A stretch of 64,000 nt of DNA from Pedobacter frigoris (GTDB lineage: Bacteria > Bacteroidota > Bacteroidia > Sphingobacteriales > Sphingobacteriaceae), in contig NZ_SWBQ01000007.1 of the NCBI RefSeq assembly GCF_005116445.1, forward strand, positions 124,001 to 188,000, given 5' to 3'. Within the stretch, counting starts at the first letter, position 1; every line of letters starts with the position of its first letter. Made by a program: the position numbers and the translations under genes. Shown one piece after another: positions 52,813 to 61,320 of the stretch. The notes beneath the pieces are model-generated. The model ran no database searches. It was not told where the DNA came from and worked only from the letters and a program-made list of their open reading frames with translations.

Positions 52813-53691
52813 ATGGAAGAATTTGAAGTTAGCGATGCATCTAAGAAGACAAAAACCATTTATATCTCTACAATATTTAGCATTGCATTGGTATTATTGA
52901 TGCTGGGTATGCTTGGACTCATAATGGTTCATGCAAAAAACCTTTCCAATTATGTTAAAGAAAACATTGTATTGAACATCATCGTGGATGAAGGGGCGAA
53001 GGAAACTGATGTGCTACAATTTCAAAAAGAGCTGAACTTAAATCCTGCGGTAAAAAATACGCAGTATGTAAATAAGGAAATGGCTGCAAGAAACTTAACC
53101 AACGACCTTGGTGAGGATTTTGTCAATTTCTTAGGCTATAATCCATTGCTTTCCACTGTTGATGTTTACTTAAAAGCAGATTATGCCAATAATAAGAGCA
53201 TAGATGCCCTTAAAGCCAGCATTGCTAAAAATCCAGTGGTTAAAGAGGTAATATATCAAAGCTCTTTAATTGATATGGTCAACAAAAACATCAATACCAT
53301 TGGCTTGATTATCTTAGGATTTGCAGCTATTTTATTGATCATTTCTATTGCCCTGATCAACAACACGATCAGACTTGCGATTTATTCTCAACGCTTCCTG
53401 ATTAAAAGTATGCAATTGGTAGGTGCTACCAGAAACTTCATCCGCAAGCCCTTCATTTTGATTGCTGCTCTGCATGGCCTTATCGCTGCATTCATAGCGA
53501 TATTGATATTGTTAGGCATATTGTATTATGTACAAAGGGAAATTCCTGAAATTGTGTTCTTAAGAAATTACACGGAATTTGGCATTGTATTACTTGGCTT
53601 AATTGGTGTAGGTATCTTTATAACAGGTATCAGTACGTCTTTTGCGGTAAGCAGATATCTACGTTTAAAAATTTACGATCTTTACAGATAA
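52813..53691 (+). CDS. ftsX: Cell division protein FtsX
   Basis: 292 residues with four hydrophobic segments: one near residues 19-42, then three towards the C-terminus (IGLIILGFAAILLIISIALI, ILIAALHGLIAAFIAILILL, GIVLLGLIGVGIFITGISTS). A periplasmic domain lies between the first and second. FtsX pairs with the ATPase FtsE to control peptidoglycan hydrolases at the septum; ftsE is not in this window. First gene of the six-gene operon to ribF, with the DUF3098 gene 4 bases downstream. Confidence 0.93.
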   Translation: MEEFEVSDASKKTKTIYISTIFSIALVLLMLGMLGLIMVHAKNLSNYVKENIVLNIIVDEGAKETDVLQFQKELNLNPAVKNTQYVNKEMAARNLTNDLGEDFVNFLGYNPLLSTVDVYLKADYANNKSIDALKASIAKNPVVKEVIYQSSLIDMVNKNINTIGLIILGFAAILLIISIALINNTIRLAIYSQRFLIKSMQLVGATRNFIRKPFILIAALHGLIAAFIAILILLGILYYVQREIPEIVFLRNYTEFGIVLLGLIGVGIFITGISTSFAVSRYLRLKIYDLYR

Positions 53692-53695
53692 GATA

Positions 53696-53920
53696 ATGAT
53701 AGAAAGAAAAACAAGTCCAATAAAAGAAGAAGCAAAAAATGAACTGGTATTCACTAAAAAGAATTACCAGCTATTGTTGATCAGTATTGCAATTGTGGTA
53801 CTCGGCTTTATTTTAATGATAGGTACTACTGACATCTACGATTTCAGAAAAACTTTACTGGCCCCTATGGTTGTATTGGCCGGGTTCGGTTTTGGTGTTT
53901 ACGCCATATTAAAAAAATAA
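53696..53920 (+). CDS. DUF3098 small membrane protein
   Basis: 74 residues, with two hydrophobic segments (YQLLLISIAIVVLGFILMIG and APMVVLAGFGFGVYAIL) and a short loop containing TTDIYDFRKT. This is the DUF3098 family, which sits between ftsX and uppP in many Bacteroidota. The role is not known; the fixed neighbourhood suggests the division or cell-wall apparatus. Nine bases separate it from uppP. Confidence 0.85.
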   Translation: MIERKTSPIKEEAKNELVFTKKNYQLLLISIAIVVLGFILMIGTTDIYDFRKTLLAPMVVLAGFGFGVYAILKK

Positions 53921-53929
53921 GAGCGCTTC

Positions 53930-54724
53930 ATGGATTATTTACAGGCCCTCATTCTAGCAGTAATAGAAGGGCTCACTGAATTTTTGCCGGTTTCATCAAC
54001 CGGTCATATGGTTATTGCGAGTTCTTTTATGGGAATTGGCGACGATGATTTTGTAAAACTTTTTGAAGTAGCCATACAATTAGGAGCAATTTTAGCGGTG
54101 GTAGTTTTGTACTGGAAGAAATTCTTCGACTTCAGTAAATGGCAGTTTTACATTAAACTCATCATAGCAGTTATACCTGCCCTATTCTTTGGCTTTTTAC
54201 TGAATGATTTTATTGACAATACTTTAGGCAATCCGCTCTTCATCGCGGTGGTACTCCTTATCGGAGGATTTGTGCTTTTGTTTATTGACAAATTCTTCAA
54301 AGCACAAACCATCGAAAGTGAAAATGACATCACGAATATGAATGCATTCAAAATCGGATGTTTCCAGGTTCTAGCTGTAGTTTTTCCGGGATTGAGCAGA
54401 AGCGCTGCCACTATCATTGGCGGTATGCAACAGAAATTAACCCGTCATGCAGCTGCGGAATTCTCCTTTTTTCTCGCTGTGCCTACTATGTGTGCTGCAA
54501 CAGGATATAAATTAATAAAAGGATATCATCTGCTAAACACTGAGAATGTTAAGCTCCTGCTGTTTGGCAATATTATAGCATTTATTGTAGCCATCATAGC
54601 CATAAAATCATTTATAGGATTTTTATCTAAACATGGGTTTCGCATTTTTGGCTGGTACCGGATCATTATTGGCGTAGTTCTTATTGCACTTTATTATTCG
54701 GGAGTTGAAATGAATGTATTGTAA
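53930..54724 (+). CDS. uppP: Undecaprenyl-diphosphatase (BacA/UppP type)
   Basis: 264 residues, multi-pass membrane protein. Family motifs: EGLTEFLPVSSTGHMVIA near residues 13-30 and FPGLSRSAATIIGGM near residues 155-170, which hold the catalytic glutamates, serine and arginine. It recycles the undecaprenyl carrier for peptidoglycan and polysaccharide synthesis and can give bacitracin resistance. The stop overlaps the truB start by one base (TAATG). Confidence 0.95.
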   Translation: MDYLQALILAVIEGLTEFLPVSSTGHMVIASSFMGIGDDDFVKLFEVAIQLGAILAVVVLYWKKFFDFSKWQFYIKLIIAVIPALFFGFLLNDFIDNTLGNPLFIAVVLLIGGFVLLFIDKFFKAQTIESENDITNMNAFKIGCFQVLAVVFPGLSRSAATIIGGMQQKLTRHAAAEFSFFLAVPTMCAATGYKLIKGYHLLNTENVKLLLFGNIIAFIVAIIAIKSFIGFLSKHGFRIFGWYRIIIGVVLIALYYSGVEMNVL

Positions 54725-55470
54725 TGACAGATCACGAAGAAGCAACTAAAACCCCTGAATTTCCTGAGTTCAATTTTGCTGAGGGCGAATTACTCCTGAT
54801 CAATAAGCCATACAAATGGACAAGTTTTGATGTGGTAGGCAAGATCCGCAATTCGTTAAAGCCACTTAAATTGAAAGTTGGCCATGCAGGTACTCTGGAT
54901 CCGCTGGCAACCGGGCTGCTCATCATCTGTACGGGAAAGCTCACGAAGAAAATAGATACTTTTCAGGCTGAAGAGAAGGAATACACCGGAACAATGATTT
55001 TGGGTGCAACGACTCCTTCCTTTGATATGGAGACCGTGGTAGACGAGGAATTTTCTATCCAGGATATTTCTGATGAGGCTATATATGAGGCTGTAAAACC
55101 ATTTACAGGAAACATACAGCAATATCCGCCGGCCCACTCTGCTGTAAAAGTAAATGGCGAACGGTTATATGTAAAGGCAAGAAGAGGCGAAGAAACAGAA
55201 TTGAGGTTACGGGACGTGACTGTCTCAGCATTTGAAATTACAAGAATTGCACTTCCTGAGATCGATTTTAGAATTGTATGCAGTAAAGGAACTTATATCC
55301 GGTCTTTAGTTTCAGATTTCGGTAAACAACTGAACAATGGTGCTTATCTTTCTAAACTTACCAGAACCAGAAGCGGAAATTTCTTACTGGCAAATGCATT
55401 TGAGGTATCAGATTTGGTAAGCCATTTGCGGAGTAAAAAAGAATTGCCACCAAGTCAGGAAAATAATTAA
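54724..55470 (+). CDS. truB: tRNA pseudouridine55 synthase TruB
   Basis: 248 residues. The catalytic region KVGHAGTLDPLATGLLIICT (about residues 55-74) includes the active-site aspartate; then YPPAHSAVKVNGERLYVKAR and VCSKGTYIRSLVSDFG. It converts U55 in the T-loop of most tRNAs to pseudouridine. No C-terminal PUA extension is evident and the protein is shorter than E. coli TruB (314). Translationally coupled to uppP. Confidence 0.95.
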   Translation: MTDHEEATKTPEFPEFNFAEGELLLINKPYKWTSFDVVGKIRNSLKPLKLKVGHAGTLDPLATGLLIICTGKLTKKIDTFQAEEKEYTGTMILGATTPSFDMETVVDEEFSIQDISDEAIYEAVKPFTGNIQQYPPAHSAVKVNGERLYVKARRGEETELRLRDVTVSAFEITRIALPEIDFRIVCSKGTYIRSLVSDFGKQLNNGAYLSKLTRTRSGNFLLANAFEVSDLVSHLRSKKELPPSQENN

Positions 55471-55485
55471 CACTTTCTAAATGAT

Positions 55486-56349
55486 ATGCAAAGCCATCTG
55501 AAAAGCAAAAAAACACGGTTCATTAGAGATTTCCTGCTGATTACATGCGGCATTGTCTCTGCATGTTTTGGTTTGAAAAGCTTTCTAATGCCCAACGAGT
55601 TTATCGATGGCGGGGTTACGGGTATATCATTGACCATAAGAACCCTGACCGGCTACAACCTTTCTTATCTGATCATTCTGATCAATATCCCTTTTGTCAT
55701 ATTGGGCTATAAACAGATCAGTAAGAGCTTTGCCATTAAAACCTCGATCGCCATTGTGGTGCTTGCAGTGTCATTGAGTGTAATCCCTTTCGAACCAATC
55801 ACCCATGAAAAACTCCTGATCGCTGTATTTGGCGGGTTGTTTCTTGGAGCTGGTATAGGATTGGCGATGCGTGGCGGTTGCGTCATCGATGGAACAGAAG
55901 TACTGGCGTTATACATCAGCAGGAACAGCATGCTGACCGTCGGCAATATCATCCTGATCCTGAACATCATCATATTTGCCTTTGCCGCCATCTTTTTAGG
56001 CATAGAAACTGCTATGTATTCTATACTTACTTACCTTTCGGCTTCAAAAACTGTCGACTTTGTAGTCAACGGGCTTGAGCAATATACAGGGGTAACCATT
56101 ATCTCAGATAAGAATGAAGAGATCAAAGCGTTTATCATCGACAAGATGAGGCGGGGAGTAACGATATACAAAGGCGAAGGTGGTTATGGTATTAAAAAAG
56201 AAATAGACATCTTGTATACTGTGGTAACGAAGCTGGAAATGAGCAAACTGCAAACAGAAATCAGGCAAATTGATCCTGATGCTTTTGTCGTTCAGCAGCA
56301 AATAGCTGATATTAAAGGCGGGGTAGTAAAACGCCAAACGTTACATTAA
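55486..56349 (+). CDS. YitT family membrane protein
   Basis: 287 residues. Five or six hydrophobic helices over the first 190 residues, with LMPNEFIDGGVTGISLTIRT and MRGGCVIDGTEVLALYIS, then a soluble C-terminal DUF2179 domain (VTIISDKNEEIKAFIIDKMR and RRGVTIYKGEGGYGIKKE). The transported substrate is unknown. Located 15 bases after truB and 12 before ribF, so it is inside the operon. Confidence 0.9.
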   Translation: MQSHLKSKKTRFIRDFLLITCGIVSACFGLKSFLMPNEFIDGGVTGISLTIRTLTGYNLSYLIILINIPFVILGYKQISKSFAIKTSIAIVVLAVSLSVIPFEPITHEKLLIAVFGGLFLGAGIGLAMRGGCVIDGTEVLALYISRNSMLTVGNIILILNIIIFAFAAIFLGIETAMYSILTYLSASKTVDFVVNGLEQYTGVTIISDKNEEIKAFIIDKMRRGVTIYKGEGGYGIKKEIDILYTVVTKLEMSKLQTEIRQIDPDAFVVQQQIADIKGGVVKRQTLH

Positions 56350-56361
56350 TTTGATTTCATA

Positions 56362-57294
56362 TTGAAGATATATCATAACTTTTCTGAATTTAAGAAACTA
56401 AACAATGCAGTAGCTACGATAGGTACATTTGACGGGGTGCATTACGGTCATCAAAAGATCATCAAACGACTATTCGAACTGGCTAAATCTAATGGTGGCG
56501 AAAGTGTAATCCTGACATTCTTCCCCCACCCGAGGATGATCATTGATCCTGAAAATCAGGACCTTAAAATGATCAATACCATTCATGAAAAAGCAAAAAT
56601 CCTGGAAGAACTTGGAGTTGACCATCTGATCATTACTCCTTTCACCCGTGATTTTTCTAACCTTAGTCCTGAAGAGTACATTAAAAATATTCTCGTTGAC
56701 ACGATAGGTATCAAACACCTTATTGTTGGTTATGACCATCGCTTTGGAAAAGACAGAAAAGGCGGCTTAAAAGAGCTGGAAGATCTTTCAGAGGTGCTTG
56801 AGTATAAAATAGAGGAGATTCCTGAACAGGATATTGATGATGTGGCGGTGAGCTCGACAAAGATCAGAAAAGCACTTTTGAATGGCGAAGTCGCTTTGGC
56901 AGCGAACTATCTTGGTTATAATTTCTCTCTTAGCGGCCGGGTAATTAAGGGAGACAAAATCGGACGTACCATCGGCTTCCCTACTGCGAATCTTTTTGTG
57001 GAAGAAACTTATAAATTAATCCCTTCAGACGGCATTTATGCGGTAACCGTGCGCATGGAAGAAGGCTTTTTCAAAGGAATGGCTTATATCGGTCAGCGGC
57101 CGACCATAAACGGCATGACGAGGAATATTGAAGTAAACATCTTTGATTTTAATAAGGAAATTTACGGACAGGACATTACCATGACCTTCCTTGAATTTCT
57201 GAGACACGATGTTAAGTTTACCGGGCTGGAAGCATTAAAAGAACAATTGCAAAAGGACAAAGAGGATACGCTGGCGTACTTCAATAAAATGTAA
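56362..57294 (+). CDS. ribF: Bifunctional riboflavin kinase / FAD synthetase, TTG start
   Basis: 310 residues. N-terminal adenylyltransferase with TIGTFDGVHYGHQKIIKRLF near residue 20, VGYDHRFGKDRKGG and SSTKIRKALLNGEV. The C-terminal kinase has GDKIGRTIGFPTANLFVEE and EVNIFDFNKEIYGQ. It makes FMN then FAD. The start is TTG (56362); it gives the expected family N-terminus (KIYHNFSEFKKLNNAVATIG), and no earlier ATG or GTG in that frame fits. Last gene of the ftsX operon. Confidence 0.95.
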   Translation: MKIYHNFSEFKKLNNAVATIGTFDGVHYGHQKIIKRLFELAKSNGGESVILTFFPHPRMIIDPENQDLKMINTIHEKAKILEELGVDHLIITPFTRDFSNLSPEEYIKNILVDTIGIKHLIVGYDHRFGKDRKGGLKELEDLSEVLEYKIEEIPEQDIDDVAVSSTKIRKALLNGEVALAANYLGYNFSLSGRVIKGDKIGRTIGFPTANLFVEETYKLIPSDGIYAVTVRMEEGFFKGMAYIGQRPTINGMTRNIEVNIFDFNKEIYGQDITMTFLEFLRHDVKFTGLEALKEQLQKDKEDTLAYFNKM

Positions 57295-57368
57295 CAATTT
57301 AGGAAAACCCACTCTATCTGCTAAAAAAGCCTCTTTTTTTCGTATCTTTCGAGAAACCCATATTCTCT

Positions 57369-59591
57369 ATGATACATTTGCCAGTCTTAATTACTGATCT
57401 GGGCCTAATACTTGCTGCTGCCGGAATAACTACACTACTTTTCAAAAGGATAAAACAGCCCTTAGTTTTGGGTTATATTTTAGCTGGTCTCCTGGTTGGG
57501 CCCCATATAGATTTTATCCCAACAGTAACGGATAATGAAAGTATTCATATATGGGCAGAAATAGGCGTAATTTTCCTTTTATTCAGTTTAGGACTGGAAT
57601 TTAGCTTTAAAAAACTCGTCAAGGTTGGAGGTTCGGCTTCAATCACCGCCATTGTAGAGGTGGTATTTATGTTAATTATTGGCTTCGTAGCAGGTATGGC
57701 AATGGGCTGGTCTACCATGGACAGTATATTCCTGGGCGGTATCCTTTCTGTATCCTCAACTACCATCATCATCAGGGCCTTTGAGGAATTGGGCGTAAAA
57801 CACAAGAAGTTTGCCGGACTGGTATTCGGGGTACTCATAGTAGAGGACTTAGTGGCCATATTATTATTGGTTTTGCTATCAACATTAGCTGTAAGCCAGC
57901 AATTTGCCGGATCTGAAATGCTCATCTCTATCCTGAAGCTATGTTTCTTCCTGGTACTATGGTTCATTGGAGGTATATTCCTGGTTCCGACATTCCTGAA
58001 AGCGACAAAAAAGTTGATGAATGATGAAACGATGCTGATCGTTTCCATCGCACTATGTCTGATCATGGTGTTGCTTGCAGTAAAAGTAGGCTTCTCTCCT
58101 GCTTTGGGCGCTTTTATTATGGGGTCAATCCTGGCTGAAACTACACAGGCTGAAAGAATAGAGCACCTGACAAAATCTGTAAAAGATTTATTTGCAGCTA
58201 TTTTCTTTGTATCGGTCGGTATGCTCATTGATCCAAAAATACTGGTAGATTATGCTGTTCCGATTATGGTCATTACACTAGCTACAGTACTTGGCAAATT
58301 CCTCAGTTCCGGCTTAGGAGCGCTGGTTTCCGGTCAGCCTTTAAAAACTTCCGTACAAACAGGCCTGAGTCTGGCTCAAATAGGTGAATTTTCGTTTATC
58401 ATCGCCACGCTGGGTTTGACACTGAAAGTGACAAGTGATTTTCTATATCCGATAGCTGTAGCAGTATCAGCAATTACAACCTTTACTACCCCTTATCTAA
58501 TCAAATTCTCTGAACCATTTTACCTGTTTTTAGAGCGTAAACTTCCTAAAAAATGGGTAGAAGGCATCAACAGGTACAGTTCAAGTACTGCCGGGATCAC
58601 TACGTTGAGCGACTGGAAAATACTCCTTAAGTCTTATACCTTCAACATCATCATCCACTCGGTGATCTTAATAGCACTTGCATTCTTAGGCTCAAGATAC
58701 CTCCAGCCTTTCGTAACTAAAAACATCATCAATGGCAATAATGGCATCGTGATCAGCCTGGTAGTGACTTTAGTGATCATGACCCCTTTTTTATGGGCGC
58801 TTGCGATAAGGAGGATAGAACGAAAAGCTTATACCCATTTATGGCTCAATAAAAAATATACGCGGGGACCGCTGATTGCCCTGGAGGTTGTCCGTATTGC
58901 ATTGGCAATCTTCTTTGTCGGTTTCCTGATCTACCAATTTTATAGTACCTGGGTAGCCATATTGATCGCACTTGCATTGATTGTTTCAGGTATGGTTATT
59001 TTTTCAAGAAAACTCCAAAGTTTCTATAACAGACTGGAAAGCAGATTCCTTCTGAATTTGAATGCCAGAGAAGCCCAGAATGCGCAACCGGAAATTTTGC
59101 CATGGGATACGCACCTTACAGAATTAACCGTAGCACCGGAATCGAAGCTGGTAGGCCAGACACTGGTAGAATTGTCAGTAAGAGAAAAGTACGGAATCAA
59201 TATCGCCCTGATCGAAAGAGGTAAGATCATGATACCCACTCCGGGGCGGGATGAGCGCCTGTATCCCAACGATAAAGTGCTGATCATTGGAACTGATGAT
59301 CAGCTTGCTGCTGTAAAACAATTATTTGAAGGCAGCATTGAAGAAAATAATACTTCCAGCTTTCCAAAGCAAGACATGACACTTCAAAAGGTGGTGATCA
59401 ATAGTCACTCCCCTGTATTCGGACAAAGTATCCGGAATTCAGGCATTAGAGAAACTACTCAGGGCCTTGTGGTGGGTATAGAACGAAAAGGCGAGAGAAT
59501 CTTAAACCCTGATTCAAATATGATATTTGAAAATGAAGATATTGTCTGGATCGTAGGTAACAACAAAAAAGTACCAGATTTGTTAAAGTAA
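57369..59591 (+). CDS. CPA2 cation:proton antiporter (KefB/YbaL-like) with two regulatory domains
   Basis: 740 residues. A membrane exchanger of 12-13 helices with LGYILAGLLVGPHIDFIP at the start, LFSLGLEFSFKKL, GILSVSSTTIIIRAFEELG and GLSLAQIGEFSFIIATLG. It is followed by a soluble tail with two TrkA-C (RCK-C) domains: LVGQTLVELSVREKYGINIA then FGQSIRNSGIRETTQGLVVG, ending EDIVWIVGNNKKVPDLLK. It likely exchanges K+ or Na+ for protons. It lacks a Rossmann TrkA-N domain, and extra helices occupy the linker. Ions and gating ligand unknown. Confidence 0.88.
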   Translation: MIHLPVLITDLGLILAAAGITTLLFKRIKQPLVLGYILAGLLVGPHIDFIPTVTDNESIHIWAEIGVIFLLFSLGLEFSFKKLVKVGGSASITAIVEVVFMLIIGFVAGMAMGWSTMDSIFLGGILSVSSTTIIIRAFEELGVKHKKFAGLVFGVLIVEDLVAILLLVLLSTLAVSQQFAGSEMLISILKLCFFLVLWFIGGIFLVPTFLKATKKLMNDETMLIVSIALCLIMVLLAVKVGFSPALGAFIMGSILAETTQAERIEHLTKSVKDLFAAIFFVSVGMLIDPKILVDYAVPIMVITLATVLGKFLSSGLGALVSGQPLKTSVQTGLSLAQIGEFSFIIATLGLTLKVTSDFLYPIAVAVSAITTFTTPYLIKFSEPFYLFLERKLPKKWVEGINRYSSSTAGITTLSDWKILLKSYTFNIIIHSVILIALAFLGSRYLQPFVTKNIINGNNGIVISLVVTLVIMTPFLWALAIRRIERKAYTHLWLNKKYTRGPLIALEVVRIALAIFFVGFLIYQFYSTWVAILIALALIVSGMVIFSRKLQSFYNRLESRFLLNLNAREAQNAQPEILPWDTHLTELTVAPESKLVGQTLVELSVREKYGINIALIERGKIMIPTPGRDERLYPNDKVLIIGTDDQLAAVKQLFEGSIEENNTSSFPKQDMTLQKVVINSHSPVFGQSIRNSGIRETTQGLVVGIERKGERILNPDSNMIFENEDIVWIVGNNKKVPDLLK

Positions 59592-59611
59592 TCTAAGCCA
59601 ATTATTTTGTA

Positions 59612-60649
59612 ATGAAAATAGACCAGGAAAAGAGTGAATTTTTAGATGAAATGCTGAATCATTGGCAGGATGAAAATTTACTTTCAGCTGAAGATGTAAA
59701 CAAACTTCGAAGCAGTTACGAAACAAAATCATTTGATTGGCGGAGGTTAGCTCAATATTCCTTCTGGATAGCCATGGCCTGTGGAGTGATATCACTAGGT
59801 GCATTATTGATTGACAAGAAGGTTTTAACTTATCTTGAGCGACTTTTTGATGCCTCTGATTTCATGATCAGTATTTTATCAGCTATAGCCGCTGCTGCCT
59901 TATATTTTTTCGCGTTCAAAAGGAAAGCATCTAAAGCCCATCAGGTTTTCAGCAATGAAGCGATGGTCTTCACAGCTGTAATGCTCACAGCAAATGCCAT
60001 TGCCTATCTTGGCAAAGCACTGGACAATGGAACTGGCCATTTTTCTTTATTGATTCTCGCTTCAGTAATCATTTACGGGATACTCGCTTATATATTCAAA
60101 TCCAGGCTGATTTGGGCATTTGTATTGATTTCATTAGGTGCCTGGTTTGGCACAGAAACCGGCTACTTATCCAGGTGGAACTGGTATTTTCTTGGAATGA
60201 ATTATCCGCTTCGTTTCGTTCTTTTTGGTGCTTTTGTTACCGGAATTTCCTTTTTCCTGAAGCGCAGTAAACGACTTGACATCTTCTTTCAAACCAATTA
60301 TATGTGCGGGATGATCTATCTTTTTATCTCCCTGTGGCTATTATCAATATTTGGCAATTTTGGCACACTGGAGGAATGGTACAACATCAAACAGTTGCAT
60401 CTGTTTTACTGGGGATTGATTTCTGCTGCAGTTTGCATCATCAGTATATTCATAGGGCTGAAATACAGGGATCCCATAGCACGTGAATTTGGAATCACAT
60501 TTTTGTTCATTAACCTCTATACCCGCTACTTCGAGTATTTCTGGGATACCTGGCATAAAGCGATATTCTTCTGCGTATTGGCTGCTTCTTTTTGGCTGAT
60601 AGGCCGCAGGGCCGAAAAGATCTGGAACCTGGAATTTTTAAAGAAGTAA
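59612..60649 (+). CDS. DUF2157 family membrane protein
   Basis: 345 residues. A soluble start (KIDQEKSEFLDEMLNHWQDE) is followed by about ten hydrophobic helices from residue 45 onward. The opening helix pair containing LSAEDVNKLRSSYETKSFDW, then a membrane run, is typical of DUF2157. No catalytic motif is visible and function is unknown. It follows the antiporter gene by 20 bases and may share its transcript, and ends 6 bases before the convergent LysE-type gene. Confidence 0.78.
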   Translation: MKIDQEKSEFLDEMLNHWQDENLLSAEDVNKLRSSYETKSFDWRRLAQYSFWIAMACGVISLGALLIDKKVLTYLERLFDASDFMISILSAIAAAALYFFAFKRKASKAHQVFSNEAMVFTAVMLTANAIAYLGKALDNGTGHFSLLILASVIIYGILAYIFKSRLIWAFVLISLGAWFGTETGYLSRWNWYFLGMNYPLRFVLFGAFVTGISFFLKRSKRLDIFFQTNYMCGMIYLFISLWLLSIFGNFGTLEEWYNIKQLHLFYWGLISAAVCIISIFIGLKYRDPIAREFGITFLFINLYTRYFEYFWDTWHKAIFFCVLAASFWLIGRRAEKIWNLEFLKK

Positions 60650-60655
60650 TTTATC

Positions 60656-61306
60656 TTAAATATAGTTAATCACTTGTTTGACGATCAGGTACAATGCCAA
60701 CACCCAAAGGAAGATGGCAATAGACTTATTGATCAAATAACTGCTTAAAGCAAATTTTTCCTGGACATAACGGGCAAAATGCGCGTAACCGTAAAGTGCG
60801 AGTGCTGAACCCATACCGGAACCCAAACTAAAAATAATTAACGAAAGATAATCTGTTTCAATCCATTCATGGAGGATCACATAATTGCCAAAAAACAGCC
60901 AAAACGGGATTTGCACCGGGTTTAAAATACCCAGCAACATCCCATAAAATACGCTGCCTCTTTTGCTTGAATTATTATCCTTGGCTTTTGGCGTTTTATT
61001 GCGCTGCATCCAGGTAATTGTTCCCATAATTAAGAACAGCATCACCATAAATGCATCTATATAGGTACTGATGCTAAAACCGTAGAGTTTGTAATCAAGG
61101 CTTACGTCGCTCGAGAGCCAGCGGGCAAAACGCATCATCCCAAAGGTGAAGAAAACCTCTACACAGGAAAAAGACAGGATAAACGACCAGGCCTGGCGCA
61201 TACCTTTGTTGATGGTAAGTTGCGCTACTGTCAGGTTGATGTTTCCTGGGGGTATATAGCCAATGGCATTTAAAAAGATGCCAATAAAGAGGGTTAAAAA
61301 AAGCAT
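60656..61306 (-). CDS. LysE family exporter
   Basis: 216 residues, six predicted helices. It begins LFLTLFIGIFLNAIGYIPPG with the family NLTVAQLTINKGMRQAWSFI segment, and has FYGMLLGILNPVQIPFWLFF in the middle, close to the usual NPKxxxF position. LysE/RhtB proteins export amino acids or metabolites. The gene sits 14 bases downstream of uvrA on the same strand and could be its last operon gene. Substrate unknown. Confidence 0.82.
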   Translation of the reverse strand: MLFLTLFIGIFLNAIGYIPPGNINLTVAQLTINKGMRQAWSFILSFSCVEVFFTFGMMRFARWLSSDVSLDYKLYGFSISTYIDAFMVMLFLIMGTITWMQRNKTPKAKDNNSSKRGSVFYGMLLGILNPVQIPFWLFFGNYVILHEWIETDYLSLIIFSLGSGMGSALALYGYAHFARYVQEKFALSSYLINKSIAIFLWVLALYLIVKQVINYI

Positions 61307-61320
61307 GCGCGAAGATACAA

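Noticed and set aside
57323..57340. AAAAAAG-CCT-CTTTTTT hairpin after ribF as a terminator
   Set aside because: The stem is almost only A-T pairs and would be weak; not listed as a feature.
57545..58228. Long open frame (227 residues) antisense to the antiporter gene
   Set aside because: Composition is that of an antisense shadow (repeats of I, T, S and N from a membrane gene) and the sense frame is a clear antiporter.
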